Of a DNA stretch of 64,000 bases, positions 42,159-51,276 are shown in pieces (position 1 is the first letter of the stretch; the number at the start of each line of letters is the position of its first letter). The position numbers and the translations under genes were made by a program. Source of the stretch: Rhizobium indicum (GTDB taxonomy: Bacteria; Pseudomonadota; Alphaproteobacteria; Rhizobiales; Rhizobiaceae); contig NZ_CP054022.1 in assembly GCF_005862305.2 (NCBI RefSeq), forward strand, positions 806,001 to 870,000, in the 5' to 3' direction. A model generated the notes under the pieces. The model ran no database searches, had not been told where the DNA came from, and saw only the letters and a program-made list of their open reading frames with translations.

Positions 42159-43543
42159 CAGGCAACCTCCGCGGTCTTGCCGGAAAGACCGGCGAATTCG
42201 GTTTCAAGCCATGTTTCGAGGAAGCGAGTGTGGAACGCGCCGCGCCGGACGCTCTCGTCGCTGGCAAGCGCCAGATGCAGCGGCACCGTCGTTGGAATGC
42301 CGGTAATCGTCAGGCCTTCGAGCGCGCTCTTCAGCCGCTCAAGGCATGCGTCGCGGCTTTCGGCCCAGACGATCAGCTTGCCGACGAGCGAATCGTAGAA
42401 CGGAGGGATGGAATAACCTTCGTAGAGCATAGTGTCGAAGCGGATGGCTTCGCCCTCAGGAACTTTCAGCGTCTCGATCCGCCCTGGTGCCGGCATGAAA
42501 TTGCGGGACGGATCCTCGGCATTGATGCGGCATTCGATGGCGTGGCCGCGCGCGACGATATCCTTCTGTGCGATCGACAGCTTGGCGCCGCCGCAAACCT
42601 TGATCATCTCCTGCACGAGGTCGATGCCGGTGATCATCTCGGTCACCGGATGCTCCACCTGGATACGGGTGTTGACCTCGATGAAGTAGAATTCGCGGGC
42701 GATCTCGTCGTAGAGATATTCGACAGTGCCCGCGCCGCGATAGCCGACCTCCCTGGCAAGCGCCACCGCGCTGGCGCACAGCTTTTCACGCACGTCCGCT
42801 GGCAGCAGGAAGGACGGCGCTTCTTCCCAGACCTTCTGGCGGCGGCGCTGCAGCGAGCATTCGCGCTCGAAGCAATGAACGAAATTCTCGCCGTCACCAA
42901 GGATCTGCACTTCGACATGACGTGCCTTGGTGATGACCTTCTCGAGATAAAGCCCGCCATCGCCGAAGGCGGCAGCGGCCTCCGCCGAGGCCTGCGGGAA
43001 ATGCCTTTCCAGGTCCGCCATGTTGTCGGCGATGCGAATGCCGCGCCCGCCGCCACCGGCAGCCGCCTTGATCATTATCGGGAAGCCGGTCTTGTCCGCG
43101 ATGGCGCGGGCCTCATCGAGGCTGGCGATTCGTCCGGCACTGCCGGGAACGGTCGGCACGCCGGCGCGGGCGGCCACCGCGCGGGCGGCGACCTTGTCGC
43201 CAAGCAGGCGGATCGCATCACCCTTGGGACCGATGAAGATCAGGCCCGCAGCTTCGACCGCGTCGGCGAAATCGGCATTTTCGGAGAGGAAGCCATAGCC
43301 CGGGTGCACTGCATCGACGCCGGTCGCCTTGGCGGCAGAAACAACGGCATTGATATTGAGATAGGATTTGGCGGCGGATGGCGGGCCGATGTTGACGGCC
43401 TCGTCGGCAAGCTTCACGGCCAACATATCGGCGTCCGCGGCACTGTGGACCTGCACGGTGCGAATGCCGAGCGCCTTTGCCGCCTTGATGATACGCACCG
43501 CGATCTCGCCGCGGTTAGCAACGAGGAGCGAGCGGATGGTCAT
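42158..43543 (-). CDS. Biotin carboxylase subunit (AccC-like)
   Basis: 461 residues. SLLVANRGEIAVRIIKAAKA at the start, ATP-grasp loop MIKAAAGGGGRGIRIADNMA, HVEVQILGDGENFVHCFERE, and the catalytic NTRIQVEHPVTEMITGIDLV. It carboxylates biotin on the small carrier encoded immediately upstream. It is full length for AccC. Because the neighbours are pxp genes and not accA/accD, it is not the fatty-acid enzyme but a paralogue dedicated to this pathway. It overlaps both accB-like and pxpB genes. Confidence 0.92.
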   Translation of the reverse strand: MTIRSLLVANRGEIAVRIIKAAKALGIRTVQVHSAADADMLAVKLADEAVNIGPPSAAKSYLNINAVVSAAKATGVDAVHPGYGFLSENADFADAVEAAGLIFIGPKGDAIRLLGDKVAARAVAARAGVPTVPGSAGRIASLDEARAIADKTGFPIMIKAAAGGGGRGIRIADNMADLERHFPQASAEAAAAFGDGGLYLEKVITKARHVEVQILGDGENFVHCFERECSLQRRRQKVWEEAPSFLLPADVREKLCASAVALAREVGYRGAGTVEYLYDEIAREFYFIEVNTRIQVEHPVTEMITGIDLVQEMIKVCGGAKLSIAQKDIVARGHAIECRINAEDPSRNFMPAPGRIETLKVPEGEAIRFDTMLYEGYSIPPFYDSLVGKLIVWAESRDACLERLKSALEGLTITGIPTTVPLHLALASDESVRRGAFHTRFLETWLETEFAGLSGKTAEVA

Positions 43544-43782
43544 GCGTCCACCTCTGCGATCACCTGGCCGGCCATCACCGGCTCTTCATTATCGACGAGG
43601 AAGCGGATGGCCGTGCCGTCGATGCCTGCCGGGATTTCCTGGAATGTCTTCATCACCTCGATCATGCCGATGGTGTCGGCACTTGCGACCGCGTCGCCGT
43701 CCGCCTTGAACGGGGCCGCGTCCGGCGCCGGCGTCCGGTAGAACGTGCCCGGCAAGGGCGATCTGATTTCGAGCTTGCTCAT
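43540..43782 (-). CDS. Biotin carboxyl carrier domain protein (AccB-like, short)
   Basis: 80 residues consisting of just a biotinyl domain: IRSPLPGTFYRTPAPDAAPF, and the biotinylation site IEVMKTFQEI (Lys45, flanked by Met, although the usual motif is AMKM). Housekeeping AccB is about twice as long with an N-terminal linker. It has its own ribosome-binding site (GAGAGA) and overlaps accC by four bases. It supplies carboxybiotin to the PxpB/PxpC-like transferase. Confidence 0.9.
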   Translation of the reverse strand: MSKLEIRSPLPGTFYRTPAPDAAPFKADGDAVASADTIGMIEVMKTFQEIPAGIDGTAIRFLVDNEEPVMAGQVIAEVDA

Positions 43783-43802
43783 GTCTCTCTCCGCTTAAAG
43801 TC

Positions 43803-44579
43803 TCAGTGGCCTGCGATTTCCGAAACCGGCGCGATGCGGATGCCTTCGGCATTCAGCGCCGCGCGCATCTGGCGCACGATATCGAGCGCGCCAAGCGTAT
43901 CGGAATGGAAGCAGATGGATTCAAAGGCGATGTCGACATCGCTGCCGGTGACCGTCCTGACCTTGCCTTCCCTGCAGGCGCGCACGACCTTTCGGGCGAT
44001 CGCGGCGGGATCCGGACGCCCGGCATCGCGGGTAAAGACGATTGAGCCGGTGTCGTCGTAGTCGCGGTCCGCGTAGAACTCGCGCACGACCGGCTGGCCG
44101 GCTTCCTTTGCGACCCGGTAGGTTTCCGAACCGCCCATGCAGAAGATGTAGGCATTGGGCTCGACGGTGCGCATGTATTGCACGAAGATCTGCGAGAGCT
44201 CGGCGTTCACAGCCATTTCCATATAGAGAGCGCCGTGCGGCTTCACATGCTGCAGGCGGGCGCCGTGGCGACGGGCGAACTCCCGCAGCGCGCCGACCTG
44301 ATAGACCATGTCGTTGACCAGTTCCTTGGCCGTTCCGGCAATCTTGCGGCGGCCGAAACCCTGAAGATCGTTATAGCCTGGATGCGCGCCGATGCCGACG
44401 CCATGCTCCGTCGCGAGACGAACCGTCTGATCCATGAGGTTCGGATCGCCGGCGTGAAAACCGGCGGCGATATTGGCCGAACTGATCAACGCCATCAGCG
44501 TTGTGTCGTCGGTATCGCCGACGCGCCACCGGCCGAAGGCTTCGCCCATGTCGCAATTGATGTCTACTGCATCGATCAA
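43803..44579 (-). CDS. pxpA: LamB/YcsF family protein (PxpA)
   Basis: 258 residues. [68 protein letters not shown] and the ending [20 protein letters not shown] are hallmarks of PxpA, the lactam-hydrolysing subunit of 5-oxoprolinase. I chose a TTG start at 44579, eight bases after GAGGA, because the family begins at VDINCDMGE; a GTG at 44612 is also open. First gene of the operon, divergent from a LysR gene. Confidence 0.92.
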   Translation of the reverse strand: MIDAVDINCDMGEAFGRWRVGDTDDTTLMALISSANIAAGFHAGDPNLMDQTVRLATEHGVGIGAHPGYNDLQGFGRRKIAGTAKELVNDMVYQVGALREFARRHGARLQHVKPHGALYMEMAVNAELSQIFVQYMRTVEPNAYIFCMGGSETYRVAKEAGQPVVREFYADRDYDDTGSIVFTRDAGRPDPAAIARKVVRACREGKVRTVTGSDVDIAFESICFHSDTLGALDIVRQMRAALNAEGIRIAPVSEIAGH

Positions 44580-44862
44580 CGTACTGTTCCTCGCCTGCCT
44601 GCATGGGGCCACGCTTCCGTCTGCCGCTTTTTTGACAAAATCAGGCTAGGACGAATTAATTCATTTGAAAAATTCTATTTTTTTATGCTTTCTATCTAAA
44701 AATCAGAATACAGTGCTCAGATTTGATGCACCCCAGAAACACGTAATTACAATCAGTTGAGACGAGCGTGCGCCTTTGCGTGCGGATCTATGCCGCTTTT
44801 TGGGTCGGCTCTTCTGATTTTCCGATGGCATGTTTTGGTTTATTGAATAGGAAGGCATCGTC

Positions 44863-45771
44863 ATGGCGCTCAGTCTCCGGCAGCTTCGTTATTTTGTCGC
44901 GACCGCGGAACTCGGCCAGATATCACAGGCTGCGCTAGATCTTTCCATTTCGCAGTCCGCCGTGACGACGGCGATCAAGGAACTGGAGCAGACCGTCGGC
45001 GCCAGCCTGTTCATCCGTGCCCCACACGGCATGGACCTGACGGCGGCCGGGCGCCAGTTCCTGTCGCATGCCTATGACATCCTGAAAAAGGTGGATGAGG
45101 CAACGCACCTGAACGTCGTCAACAACGAAGTCGAGGGTACCCTGACGGTGGCGGCAACCTATACCGTCATCGGCTATTTTCTGCCCCTGCACATCGAACG
45201 GCTGCGGCGCCTCTTCCCCAAGCTCGATATCCAACTCTTCGAATTGACACGGGAATCGATCGAGGAAGGTCTTCTGACCAACCGCTATGATATGTCGGTG
45301 CTACTCACCTCCAACATCCTCAACCCATCGCTTGTGACGGAAAAGGTGTTGAGTTCGACCCGCCGCCTGTGGGTGCCGGCGCAGCATCACCTGCTTCAGG
45401 CAGATTCAGTGGGTTTGGAGGAAATCGCCGAGGAACCTTACATCATGCTGACCGTCGACGAGGCGGCCCATTCGTCGCTGAAATACTGGAGCGCCTCGCC
45501 CTACCAGCCCCAGGTGATCCTGCGCACGTCATCCGTCGAGGCGGTGCGATCCCTCGTCGCCAACGGCCAAGGCGTGGCAATCCTCTCCGACATGGTGCAC
45601 CGGCCTTGGTCACTGGAAGGACGGCGGATCGAAACCATCAATGTGCGCGATCCGGTGCCGGCCATGGATGTTGGTCTTGCATGGCGTAAGAACCTCGAAC
45701 TTTCACCGCCGATGCTCGCCTTCCGATCCTATTTCCAGCAGGCATTCCACCTGCCAGGGAATGCGCGCTAA
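44863..45771 (+). CDS. LysR-family regulator of the pxp operon
   Basis: 302 residues. N-terminal winged helix: LSLRQLRYFVATAELGQISQ, SISQSAVTTAIKELEQTVG, ASLFIRAPHGMDLTAAG. The effector domain follows with the typical TLTVAATYTVIGYFLPLHIE and GVAILSDMVHRPWSL. AGGAAGG precedes the ATG. It is divergently placed from pxpA, the classic arrangement for a LysR activator of the neighbouring operon, with the ligand perhaps 5-oxoproline or another lactam (inference). Confidence 0.9.
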   Translation: MALSLRQLRYFVATAELGQISQAALDLSISQSAVTTAIKELEQTVGASLFIRAPHGMDLTAAGRQFLSHAYDILKKVDEATHLNVVNNEVEGTLTVAATYTVIGYFLPLHIERLRRLFPKLDIQLFELTRESIEEGLLTNRYDMSVLLTSNILNPSLVTEKVLSSTRRLWVPAQHHLLQADSVGLEEIAEEPYIMLTVDEAAHSSLKYWSASPYQPQVILRTSSVEAVRSLVANGQGVAILSDMVHRPWSLEGRRIETINVRDPVPAMDVGLAWRKNLELSPPMLAFRSYFQQAFHLPGNAR

Positions 45772-45894
45772 GACTATAGGTTTGTATTGCTCGCCTTGAT
45801 GCCAGTCGAACCGGTGACGCCTCGCGATTTGCGGCGCGCCGACCGAACTGTCGCGACTGGGGCCTGGTTCTGACCCGTGGTGTCGGCGGTGGCG

Positions 45895-46229
45895 CTCGAA
45901 GGAAGGGCCCTGCGGTTGCCGTTCTTCGTCGAGAAGCTCGCCGCCAGCTTCCTGTCGGTGCTGGATTCGGAAGCACGGTCGGTTCGCTGCTTGGTACCAG
46001 CATCACGTTGGCGGCCATCCCTGGCATGGCGCGTTATTTCGCGGGCGTAGTGCAGGCACCGATGACTGCCTTCGTCATCATCCTGGAAATGACCGGCGAC
46101 CACCAGGCCGTTATCCCGATCATGGCAGTGTCGATGATCAGCTGCTTTGCCATTGGATCCTTGCGGTCGAGCAATACGGAACGGTCAAAGTCATGCAGGC
46201 CGTTCCAACAAGCATTCTCTGCAAGGTGA
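45895..46229 (+). pseudogene. CLC-type chloride channel remnant
   Basis: Frames give LRLPFFVEKLAASFLSVL, then FGSTVGSLLGTSITLAAIPG, GMARYFAGVVQAPMTAFVII and LEMTGDHQAVIPIMAVSMIS, matching the last third of bacterial CLC proteins. The selectivity-filter GxFxP part and the N-terminal half are lost, and the pieces are in different frames. It is a dead fragment. Confidence 0.75.
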
Positions 46230-46319
46230 GGCGCCCCGCAGCCACGGCCCCGCCGCGTGTCGATCCGGAGGTCCGGATACAACTGGCGAAAGAAGTGCCA
46301 ACGTCCAGGCGCGTGGTTC

Positions 46320-46520
46320 CTATTCGATGATCCTCTTGCGGAAAGCGGCGGCGATCAACGCAGTGTCCTTATAAACGTTGAACTCGTCCTTTAAGCGACC
46401 GATGTGCGTGCGCACCGTATAGGCGGAACAACCCAGGATTATCGCAATTTCCTGGGCGCTTTTTCCCTCGCACATGAGCGTTAGTACTTCCTTTTCACGC
46501 GGCGTTACTCGAGGCTCCAT
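46320..46520 (-). CDS. Tiny LuxR-type helix-turn-helix protein
   Basis: About 66 residues from MEPRVTPREKEVLTLMCEGK, nearly all of it a LuxR-type DNA-binding domain (KSAQEIAIILGCSAYTVRTH, IGRLKDEFNVYKDTALIAAA). The frame stays open upstream to 46694 but that part has no recognisable domain, so it may instead be a shortened sensor-regulator. It lacks a receiver or autoinducer domain. No strong ribosome-binding site was seen. The surrounding DNA is AT-rich and full of gene fragments, suggesting acquired or decaying sequence. Confidence 0.6.
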   Translation of the reverse strand: MEPRVTPREKEVLTLMCEGKSAQEIAIILGCSAYTVRTHIGRLKDEFNVYKDTALIAAAFRKRIIE

Positions 46521-46660
46521 AAAACCACATATGGTGCTGCCGTTGCCAATTTGACAGTCGGGAATGAAGATGAGGAGCGTAAAGTTTGCGGCATTGCAAT
46601 AGTTGATAATGCAGCGCAATATAACTGTCACACATCTGTGCAGTGAGGGGCGCCGTGCGA

Positions 46661-46867
46661 ATGAGGATTTGCATATATAAGTCGGATAGAGCACCTGACC
46701 TTACCCTCTTGCTGCGAGAGGGCTTACCCGTACCCCTTGATACAAAGATAGACAAATGGACCAAAATTAAGGTCGTCACTGACAGGGAGATGAGCGCAGA
46801 CCTTTTGGTTCAAATTGGAGGTCCGGGGTATTTGGTAGTTCGCCTTGGCACGATTGTACGACATTAG
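46661..46867 (+). CDS. Small hypothetical protein
   Basis: 68 residues: MRICIYKSDRAPDLTLLLRE, then VPLDTKIDKWTKIKVVTDRE and LLVQIGGPGYLVVRLGTIVR. Composition and the alternating beta pattern look like a real small protein, and similar short proteins beginning MRI-IYK occur in rhizobia to my recollection, but I cannot name a family. It is divergent from the LuxR-type gene. GTGCGA precedes the ATG; there is no strong ribosome-binding site. Confidence 0.45.
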   Translation: MRICIYKSDRAPDLTLLLREGLPVPLDTKIDKWTKIKVVTDREMSADLLVQIGGPGYLVVRLGTIVRH

Positions 46868-46913
46868 GCAATTGCACAGCCGTTGCGGCCGCGTTACCAA
46901 GATGCCATCGTCG

Positions 46914-47130
46914 CATCGCGGGTCTTTGTCTACCGAAACACGCACCCTCGCGCTTGTGAGCCGAGAAGCCGCTTGCTGAGAAAGTCTGGCGCTATTGCGA
47001 GACGCAGGACATCAGCGGCAAGACGGTGACCGGCAAAATCAAATATTCGGACGTCACCCGGCGCGAAGCGCAGACGACGGCCACCACACTATGCCAGAGT
47101 GGCATGCTCATGCGATTATCGCGCGCCTAA
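46914..47130 (+). pseudogene. DNA polymerase IV (DinB) C-terminal remnant
   Basis: Translation of two frames gives GSLSTETRTL and EKPLAEKVWRYCETQDISGK, TVTGKIKYSDV, which correspond to the little-finger domain of DinB (the KSIS-TET-TF and KVW-RTVTLKVKYADF region). A stop lies between them and the catalytic domain is missing. A dead fragment about 65 codons long. Confidence 0.65.
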
Positions 47131-47187
47131 GAAATGCGCTGGAATTCGAGTCAGGTTTTCCGCCGATCATCTGAAAAATCCACCGGA

Positions 47188-48126
47188 TCAAACGGCCTTG
47201 AGATACTCGACCCAGCGCGGATCCTGCATGGCCACGCGAGCGCGCATGTGTTTCCAGGCGCCATATTTGTAGAAATCAAAATCGAGCGCCGAGACGACAT
47301 TCTGGACCATGGCCCAAGTCGACCATTTCACATCGGCAAGCGCCCGATGCACGGCAAGACGGGCTTTCATTCGCGGATCGAAGCGGCCGAAATATTCCTC
47401 TATGACCTCTGCCTCCACGGCATCGGAGAAGAACATCTCGCCGCACCAAATGCCGATATCGTAGCAACGGTCGTTATTGGAGGCATATTCGTAGTCGATG
47501 AGCATCAGCGACTTGTCGTCGGCGACCATAAAATTACCCGCCATAGGATCGTTAAAGCAAGCAACGAGATCAATGCCGGAAGCTTCGAGAGCTGCGCGCG
47601 CGAGCCGGTATTGCTTGTAAAGCCAGGCAAAATCGATCGGAAAGGCACCGCCCAATTCGCGCACCTGCTCGATATGCTCGTCGATCATGTCAAAGACCGT
47701 CTTGGTCAGCGGCAAGCGGCCTGAATCGTTGAAGGTGCGGTAGAGCCCGACGACGGCTTTGCGCACTGTCGGATCCTGGAAATCGCGGTTGGTGCAGGCA
47801 CGCCGACCTTCGATATAGTCGGCGATCTCGACACCCTTGTCAGCGAGATACTCATAAATCTTCGGGCCAATGCCGAGGTCCTGCGCCCGGCGGCTGGCGT
47901 CCAGCGCCGCCTTGCGGTCGATGAACATCTCGGTGCCGCGGCCGGGCACCTTGACGAAGAAATGGCCCTGTTCGCCAGCGACCCTGACCCGCCAGTTCGA
48001 ATTGCTGATACCGCCGTGCACCGGACGGTAATGGAGTTCACGTTCAGACCACGGCTCAATTTCGCGCAGCAGGGATTCGATTTCCCCTTCCGCCTCGTTT
48101 GTCGCTTCCCCCAATCGTTTTTCCAT
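47188..48126 (-). CDS. Kinase of the aminoglycoside/choline kinase fold (first of two)
   Basis: 312 residues starting MEKRLGEATNEAEGEIESLL. Nucleotide loop region RPVHGGISNSNWRVRV, then the lysine of FFVKVPG, and the catalytic segment LVACFNDPMAGNFMVADDKS with Mg-binding LIDYEYASNNDRCYDIGIW. The ND-N and DYEYAxxN pattern is closest to choline/ethanolamine kinases (LicA type) rather than antibiotic kinases. It lies 11 bases downstream of a second kinase and follows an M20 hydrolase in the same direction. Likely phosphorylates a small alcohol or amino-alcohol released from an imported compound. Confidence 0.82.
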   Translation of the reverse strand: MEKRLGEATNEAEGEIESLLREIEPWSERELHYRPVHGGISNSNWRVRVAGEQGHFFVKVPGRGTEMFIDRKAALDASRRAQDLGIGPKIYEYLADKGVEIADYIEGRRACTNRDFQDPTVRKAVVGLYRTFNDSGRLPLTKTVFDMIDEHIEQVRELGGAFPIDFAWLYKQYRLARAALEASGIDLVACFNDPMAGNFMVADDKSLMLIDYEYASNNDRCYDIGIWCGEMFFSDAVEAEVIEEYFGRFDPRMKARLAVHRALADVKWSTWAMVQNVVSALDFDFYKYGAWKHMRARVAMQDPRWVEYLKAV

Positions 48127-48137
48127 GGTTTGATCCC

Positions 48138-49106
48138 TCAGAGTGTGCGGAGCATGAATTCGAAACGCGGATTGCGAAGCTCCATTCGGCAGCGCAACAG
48201 GCGCCATTGTGCATATTTCAGGAATTCGATACCGCCGCGCGGCGAAACCCTGTCCATCAGCATGCCCCACATGCCCCAGAAGAGATCGTCAGCAATGCCG
48301 TAAAGGCGGCAGCGGTTGAGCGACGTCTGGCGAAATTGTCCCTCGAAGATTTCGAGCGCCGGCTGCATTTCGCTGTCGAACTGGAAGGCCTCGTTGAGCA
48401 GGATGCCGATGTCGTAGAACGGATCGACATTGCGGGCCTCGTCGAAATCGACCAGTTGCACTCTACCATCCGGCGCGATCATGATGTTGGAGGCAAGACC
48501 GTCGGCATGGGCTGGTTTTTCATCGAAGCCGGTAGCGATGATCGCCGCTTCGATATCTCCGACGCATTCGCGCATCCACCATCCGTCTGCGGCAACCTCT
48601 GCGATGCCTGCATCGGCAAGCGCTTTTTCGACGACGCGGATGCGGTCGAACACTGTCCACGTTTCGCCAAGCGGCCTGCTGCCATGCAGGGCGCTCTTGG
48701 CGGCGATGACACTTTCCAGAACATCGCGCTTGCGCAGGTCGTCCATTCTGGCGGTATGCCAGGCTTCCGACAGGCGGTCGAAAACGACCGCCGACATTTC
48801 CGGGCTGTGCCAAAGGGGCGCCGGCGTCAGGCCCAGGGTTGAAGCCTGACGCGCGGCGCTAACGGACCTCTCCAGATCGATGAAATCCGACTGGTCCGTA
48901 TGGAGAATTTTCAGGAAATAGGTGGCGGGCGCATCTCCCCTGGCAACGAACCAGTTCTGGCTGTCGACGGCACGGTGCGTCGGCGAGGCGACACCCGCAA
49001 TGCCCGGCGCATAACGCATATCGGCGTTTGCCCAGCCCGAAACGGCGCGGATGGCGGCTTCAGCCGCCTTCTCATCCACTGTGGATGCTTGCCCGAGTGC
49101 CTTCAT
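48138..49106 (-). CDS. Kinase of the aminoglycoside/choline kinase fold (second of two)
   Basis: 322 residues. The catalytic loop is AHADGLASNIMIAPDGRVQL (HxD-xx-xN) followed by VDFDEARNVDPFYDIGILLN, giving the Brenner motif and the Mg-binding Asp. The sequence differs clearly from its neighbour, so the pair is not a simple duplication. The N-terminal lobe includes ATYFLKILHTDQSDFIDLER. It shares the same operon direction with the M20 hydrolase upstream (12 bases). Two kinases with different active sites suggest either two substrates or a complex. Confidence 0.82.
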   Translation of the reverse strand: MKALGQASTVDEKAAEAAIRAVSGWANADMRYAPGIAGVASPTHRAVDSQNWFVARGDAPATYFLKILHTDQSDFIDLERSVSAARQASTLGLTPAPLWHSPEMSAVVFDRLSEAWHTARMDDLRKRDVLESVIAAKSALHGSRPLGETWTVFDRIRVVEKALADAGIAEVAADGWWMRECVGDIEAAIIATGFDEKPAHADGLASNIMIAPDGRVQLVDFDEARNVDPFYDIGILLNEAFQFDSEMQPALEIFEGQFRQTSLNRCRLYGIADDLFWGMWGMLMDRVSPRGGIEFLKYAQWRLLRCRMELRNPRFEFMLRTL

Positions 49107-49118
49107 GCTCCCAATCCT

Positions 49119-50405
49119 TCAGTCGATGGTTTTCAGGATGTTGCCGTTGAGGCAGAATTTCCACAGCATGGCGCTGAGGATTTCCGCGCCCAGCAACCGG
49201 TCTTCCGGCGTGGTGAACTCCGTTGGGTGGTGGATGACGCCGCCGACGCTCGGCACGGCGATGACAACGGCCGGGGAAACGGCCGTCATGCTGACCGCGT
49301 CATGTCCGCCGATGGTGTCGAGCAACAAGGTTTCAAGGCCGAAGCCGGCAGCAGTATCCTGGGCCAGGGCAACCAGTCGCTCGTCCATGTTCCCGGCGCG
49401 GCGGCGGTCGATCGAGCGGACCTCGAAGCCGACATCCGCTTTCTTGGCGCAGAGGTCAGCTTTCTCGTTGAGCTGGGCTTCCGCCCAGGCCAACACATCG
49501 GGCTTGGCAGAGCGCAATTCGATGAACATCACCGCCTCGCCGGGCACGACGTTGGGAGAATTCGGATAGACCTCGAGACGACCGCAGGAGGTGTGCAGGT
49601 CGATCCCGGCTTGGTCGGCAAAACCCTTCAACTCGGCGATCAGGTAGGCCGCGGCCAGGAGCGCGTCATGGCGCTCGGCCATCGGCGTCGGGCCGGTGTG
49701 CGCCTGGCGGCCGATGAAGGCGAGCCGGTATTTGACGTTGCCCCAGAAACGGTTGAAGATGGCAAAGCGCATGCCGTTCTTTTCCAGCTCGGCCGAACCC
49801 TCGATATGCAGTTCGATCAGCGCATCGGGAATAACCGGGCCGAAGGTGCCGGCATAACCGATGTCATCAAGAGCGTGATTGACGGAAATGCCGTCGCCAT
49901 CCTTGCGGGCGAGCGCGAAATCGAGTGTCAGTTCGCCGGCATTGACGCCGCTGCCGAGAAGGCTCGGCTGGAAGCGGGCGCCCTCCTCGTTGGTCCAGTT
50001 GACGATGCAGAAATTGACTTTCGGCGTGACCCCAGCCGCGGCAACCTGCTTGCGTATGGCGTCCATCGCCGCGCAGGCGGCAATCACGCCGTAGGCGCCA
50101 TCGAAGCGGCCGCCGTTCGGCTGGCTGTCGAGGTGCGACCCGCTCATGACCAGAGGTGCATCCGGCCCGGCCCAATCGAGGAAGCCGTACATGTTGCCCA
50201 TCGGGTCGATCTCCAGGCGCAGGCCCGAATTCTTCAGCCAGTTCGCCAGCCAGTCACGTGCCGCCTTGTCTTCCCGTGACAGGGTCAGCCGCGTCATCGC
50301 ACCACCCGGCCCGCCGCCGAAGACGGAGACTTCCTCCATCATCCGGTGCAGGGCTTCGGCATCGACCTCAGGCAGGGATGCCGGCTCGTTGCGGGTTTCA
50401 AGCAT
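49119..50405 (-). CDS. M20-family amidohydrolase (allantoate/N-carbamoyl amino acid type)
   Basis: 428 residues. Metal-site motifs are GSHLDSQPNGGRFDGAYGVI (His91, Asp102), WTNEEGARFQPSLLGSG (Glu140/141) and the late TIGGHDAVSM. A dimerisation lid domain with HIEGSAELEKNGMRFA-like segments and AHTGPTPMAERHDA is present. The family includes N-carbamoyl-L-amino acid hydrolase, allantoate amidohydrolase and ureidopropionase. It removes carbamoyl or ureido groups; which one cannot be decided. It overlaps the DeoR gene by eight bases. Confidence 0.9.
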   Translation of the reverse strand: MLETRNEPASLPEVDAEALHRMMEEVSVFGGGPGGAMTRLTLSREDKAARDWLANWLKNSGLRLEIDPMGNMYGFLDWAGPDAPLVMSGSHLDSQPNGGRFDGAYGVIAACAAMDAIRKQVAAAGVTPKVNFCIVNWTNEEGARFQPSLLGSGVNAGELTLDFALARKDGDGISVNHALDDIGYAGTFGPVIPDALIELHIEGSAELEKNGMRFAIFNRFWGNVKYRLAFIGRQAHTGPTPMAERHDALLAAAYLIAELKGFADQAGIDLHTSCGRLEVYPNSPNVVPGEAVMFIELRSAKPDVLAWAEAQLNEKADLCAKKADVGFEVRSIDRRRAGNMDERLVALAQDTAAGFGLETLLLDTIGGHDAVSMTAVSPAVVIAVPSVGGVIHHPTEFTTPEDRLLGAEILSAMLWKFCLNGNILKTID

Positions 50406-51162
50406 AAATCACCTTCACTCGCGCCTCTTCCAACTTTTCAAGGAAATCTGCCCGCGGAGGCGCATCAGTGATGAGCAGATCAACGTCACGAAAATTATAG
50501 GTGCAGAAATTACCCTGGCGGCCGAACTTGCTGCTGTCGGCGAGCATCACCACCTGCTTGGCATGGCGGCGCAACGCCCGGCGCACCAGCGCCTCGTCCT
50601 CGCCGAGGTCCATGAAACCGAGATTGACATCGACCGTCACCGCGCTGACGAAGGCGATATCGAAGAGATGTTCGCGGATCACATTGAGCGTATCGGTGCC
50701 GAGAAACGCCCGGTAGCTCGGCCGCAGAACGCCGCCGACCGCGACCACGTTATTGGATTCCACCCCCGACAAGGTCTGGATGATATCCAGCGAGTTGGTG
50801 TAGATATTGATCAGCGGCCGATCGACTAGATAGCGCGACAGCGCCAGCATCGTCGTGCCGCTGTCGAGGAAGATCTTGGTATGGTCGCGCAGCTCCCTGG
50901 CAGCGAGGGTTGCTATTTTTGCCTTTTCACGGGCATTGACGCGCATGCGTTGCGAGATCGGCTGATCGGCATCCCGACGCGGCGTCACGCCGCCGCCATA
51001 GATGCAGCGCAGGTGCCCTTCCATCTCCAGCTGCTTCAGGTCGCGGCGCACGGTTTCCGGGCTGACGGAAAATTCCGTCGCCAGTTCCTTGACCGTGACC
51101 CGGCCATGCTTGGCCAGCTCTTCGAGAATGTGTTGCAGACGTGCCTGGGGATGGTCGGTCAT
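50398..51162 (-). CDS. DeoR-family transcriptional regulator
   Basis: 254 residues from MTDHPQARLQHILEELAKHG. N-terminal HTH (RVTVKELATEFSVSPETVRR) with the recognition helix DLKQLEMEGHL, and DeoR C-terminal sugar-phosphate-like domain (KIFLDSGTTMLALSRYLVDR, VVAVGGVLRPSYRAFLG). DeoR proteins usually sense a phosphorylated sugar or intermediate, which fits the two kinases in this operon: the product of one of them may be the ligand (inference). The gene overlaps the M20 hydrolase gene. Confidence 0.9.
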   Translation of the reverse strand: MTDHPQARLQHILEELAKHGRVTVKELATEFSVSPETVRRDLKQLEMEGHLRCIYGGGVTPRRDADQPISQRMRVNAREKAKIATLAARELRDHTKIFLDSGTTMLALSRYLVDRPLINIYTNSLDIIQTLSGVESNNVVAVGGVLRPSYRAFLGTDTLNVIREHLFDIAFVSAVTVDVNLGFMDLGEDEALVRRALRRHAKQVVMLADSSKFGRQGNFCTYNFRDVDLLITDAPPRADFLEKLEEARVKVIYA

Positions 51163-51276
51163 GAGGGCTTTCCCGGTCACAAGCCCATGGGCAAGTCTGT
51201 CGAACAGGCGTGTCCCGCCGCAGTTGCTGTTTCTTTCATCCTCTGATCCCCCCGGGTTTCGATGCAATTTGCGGTT

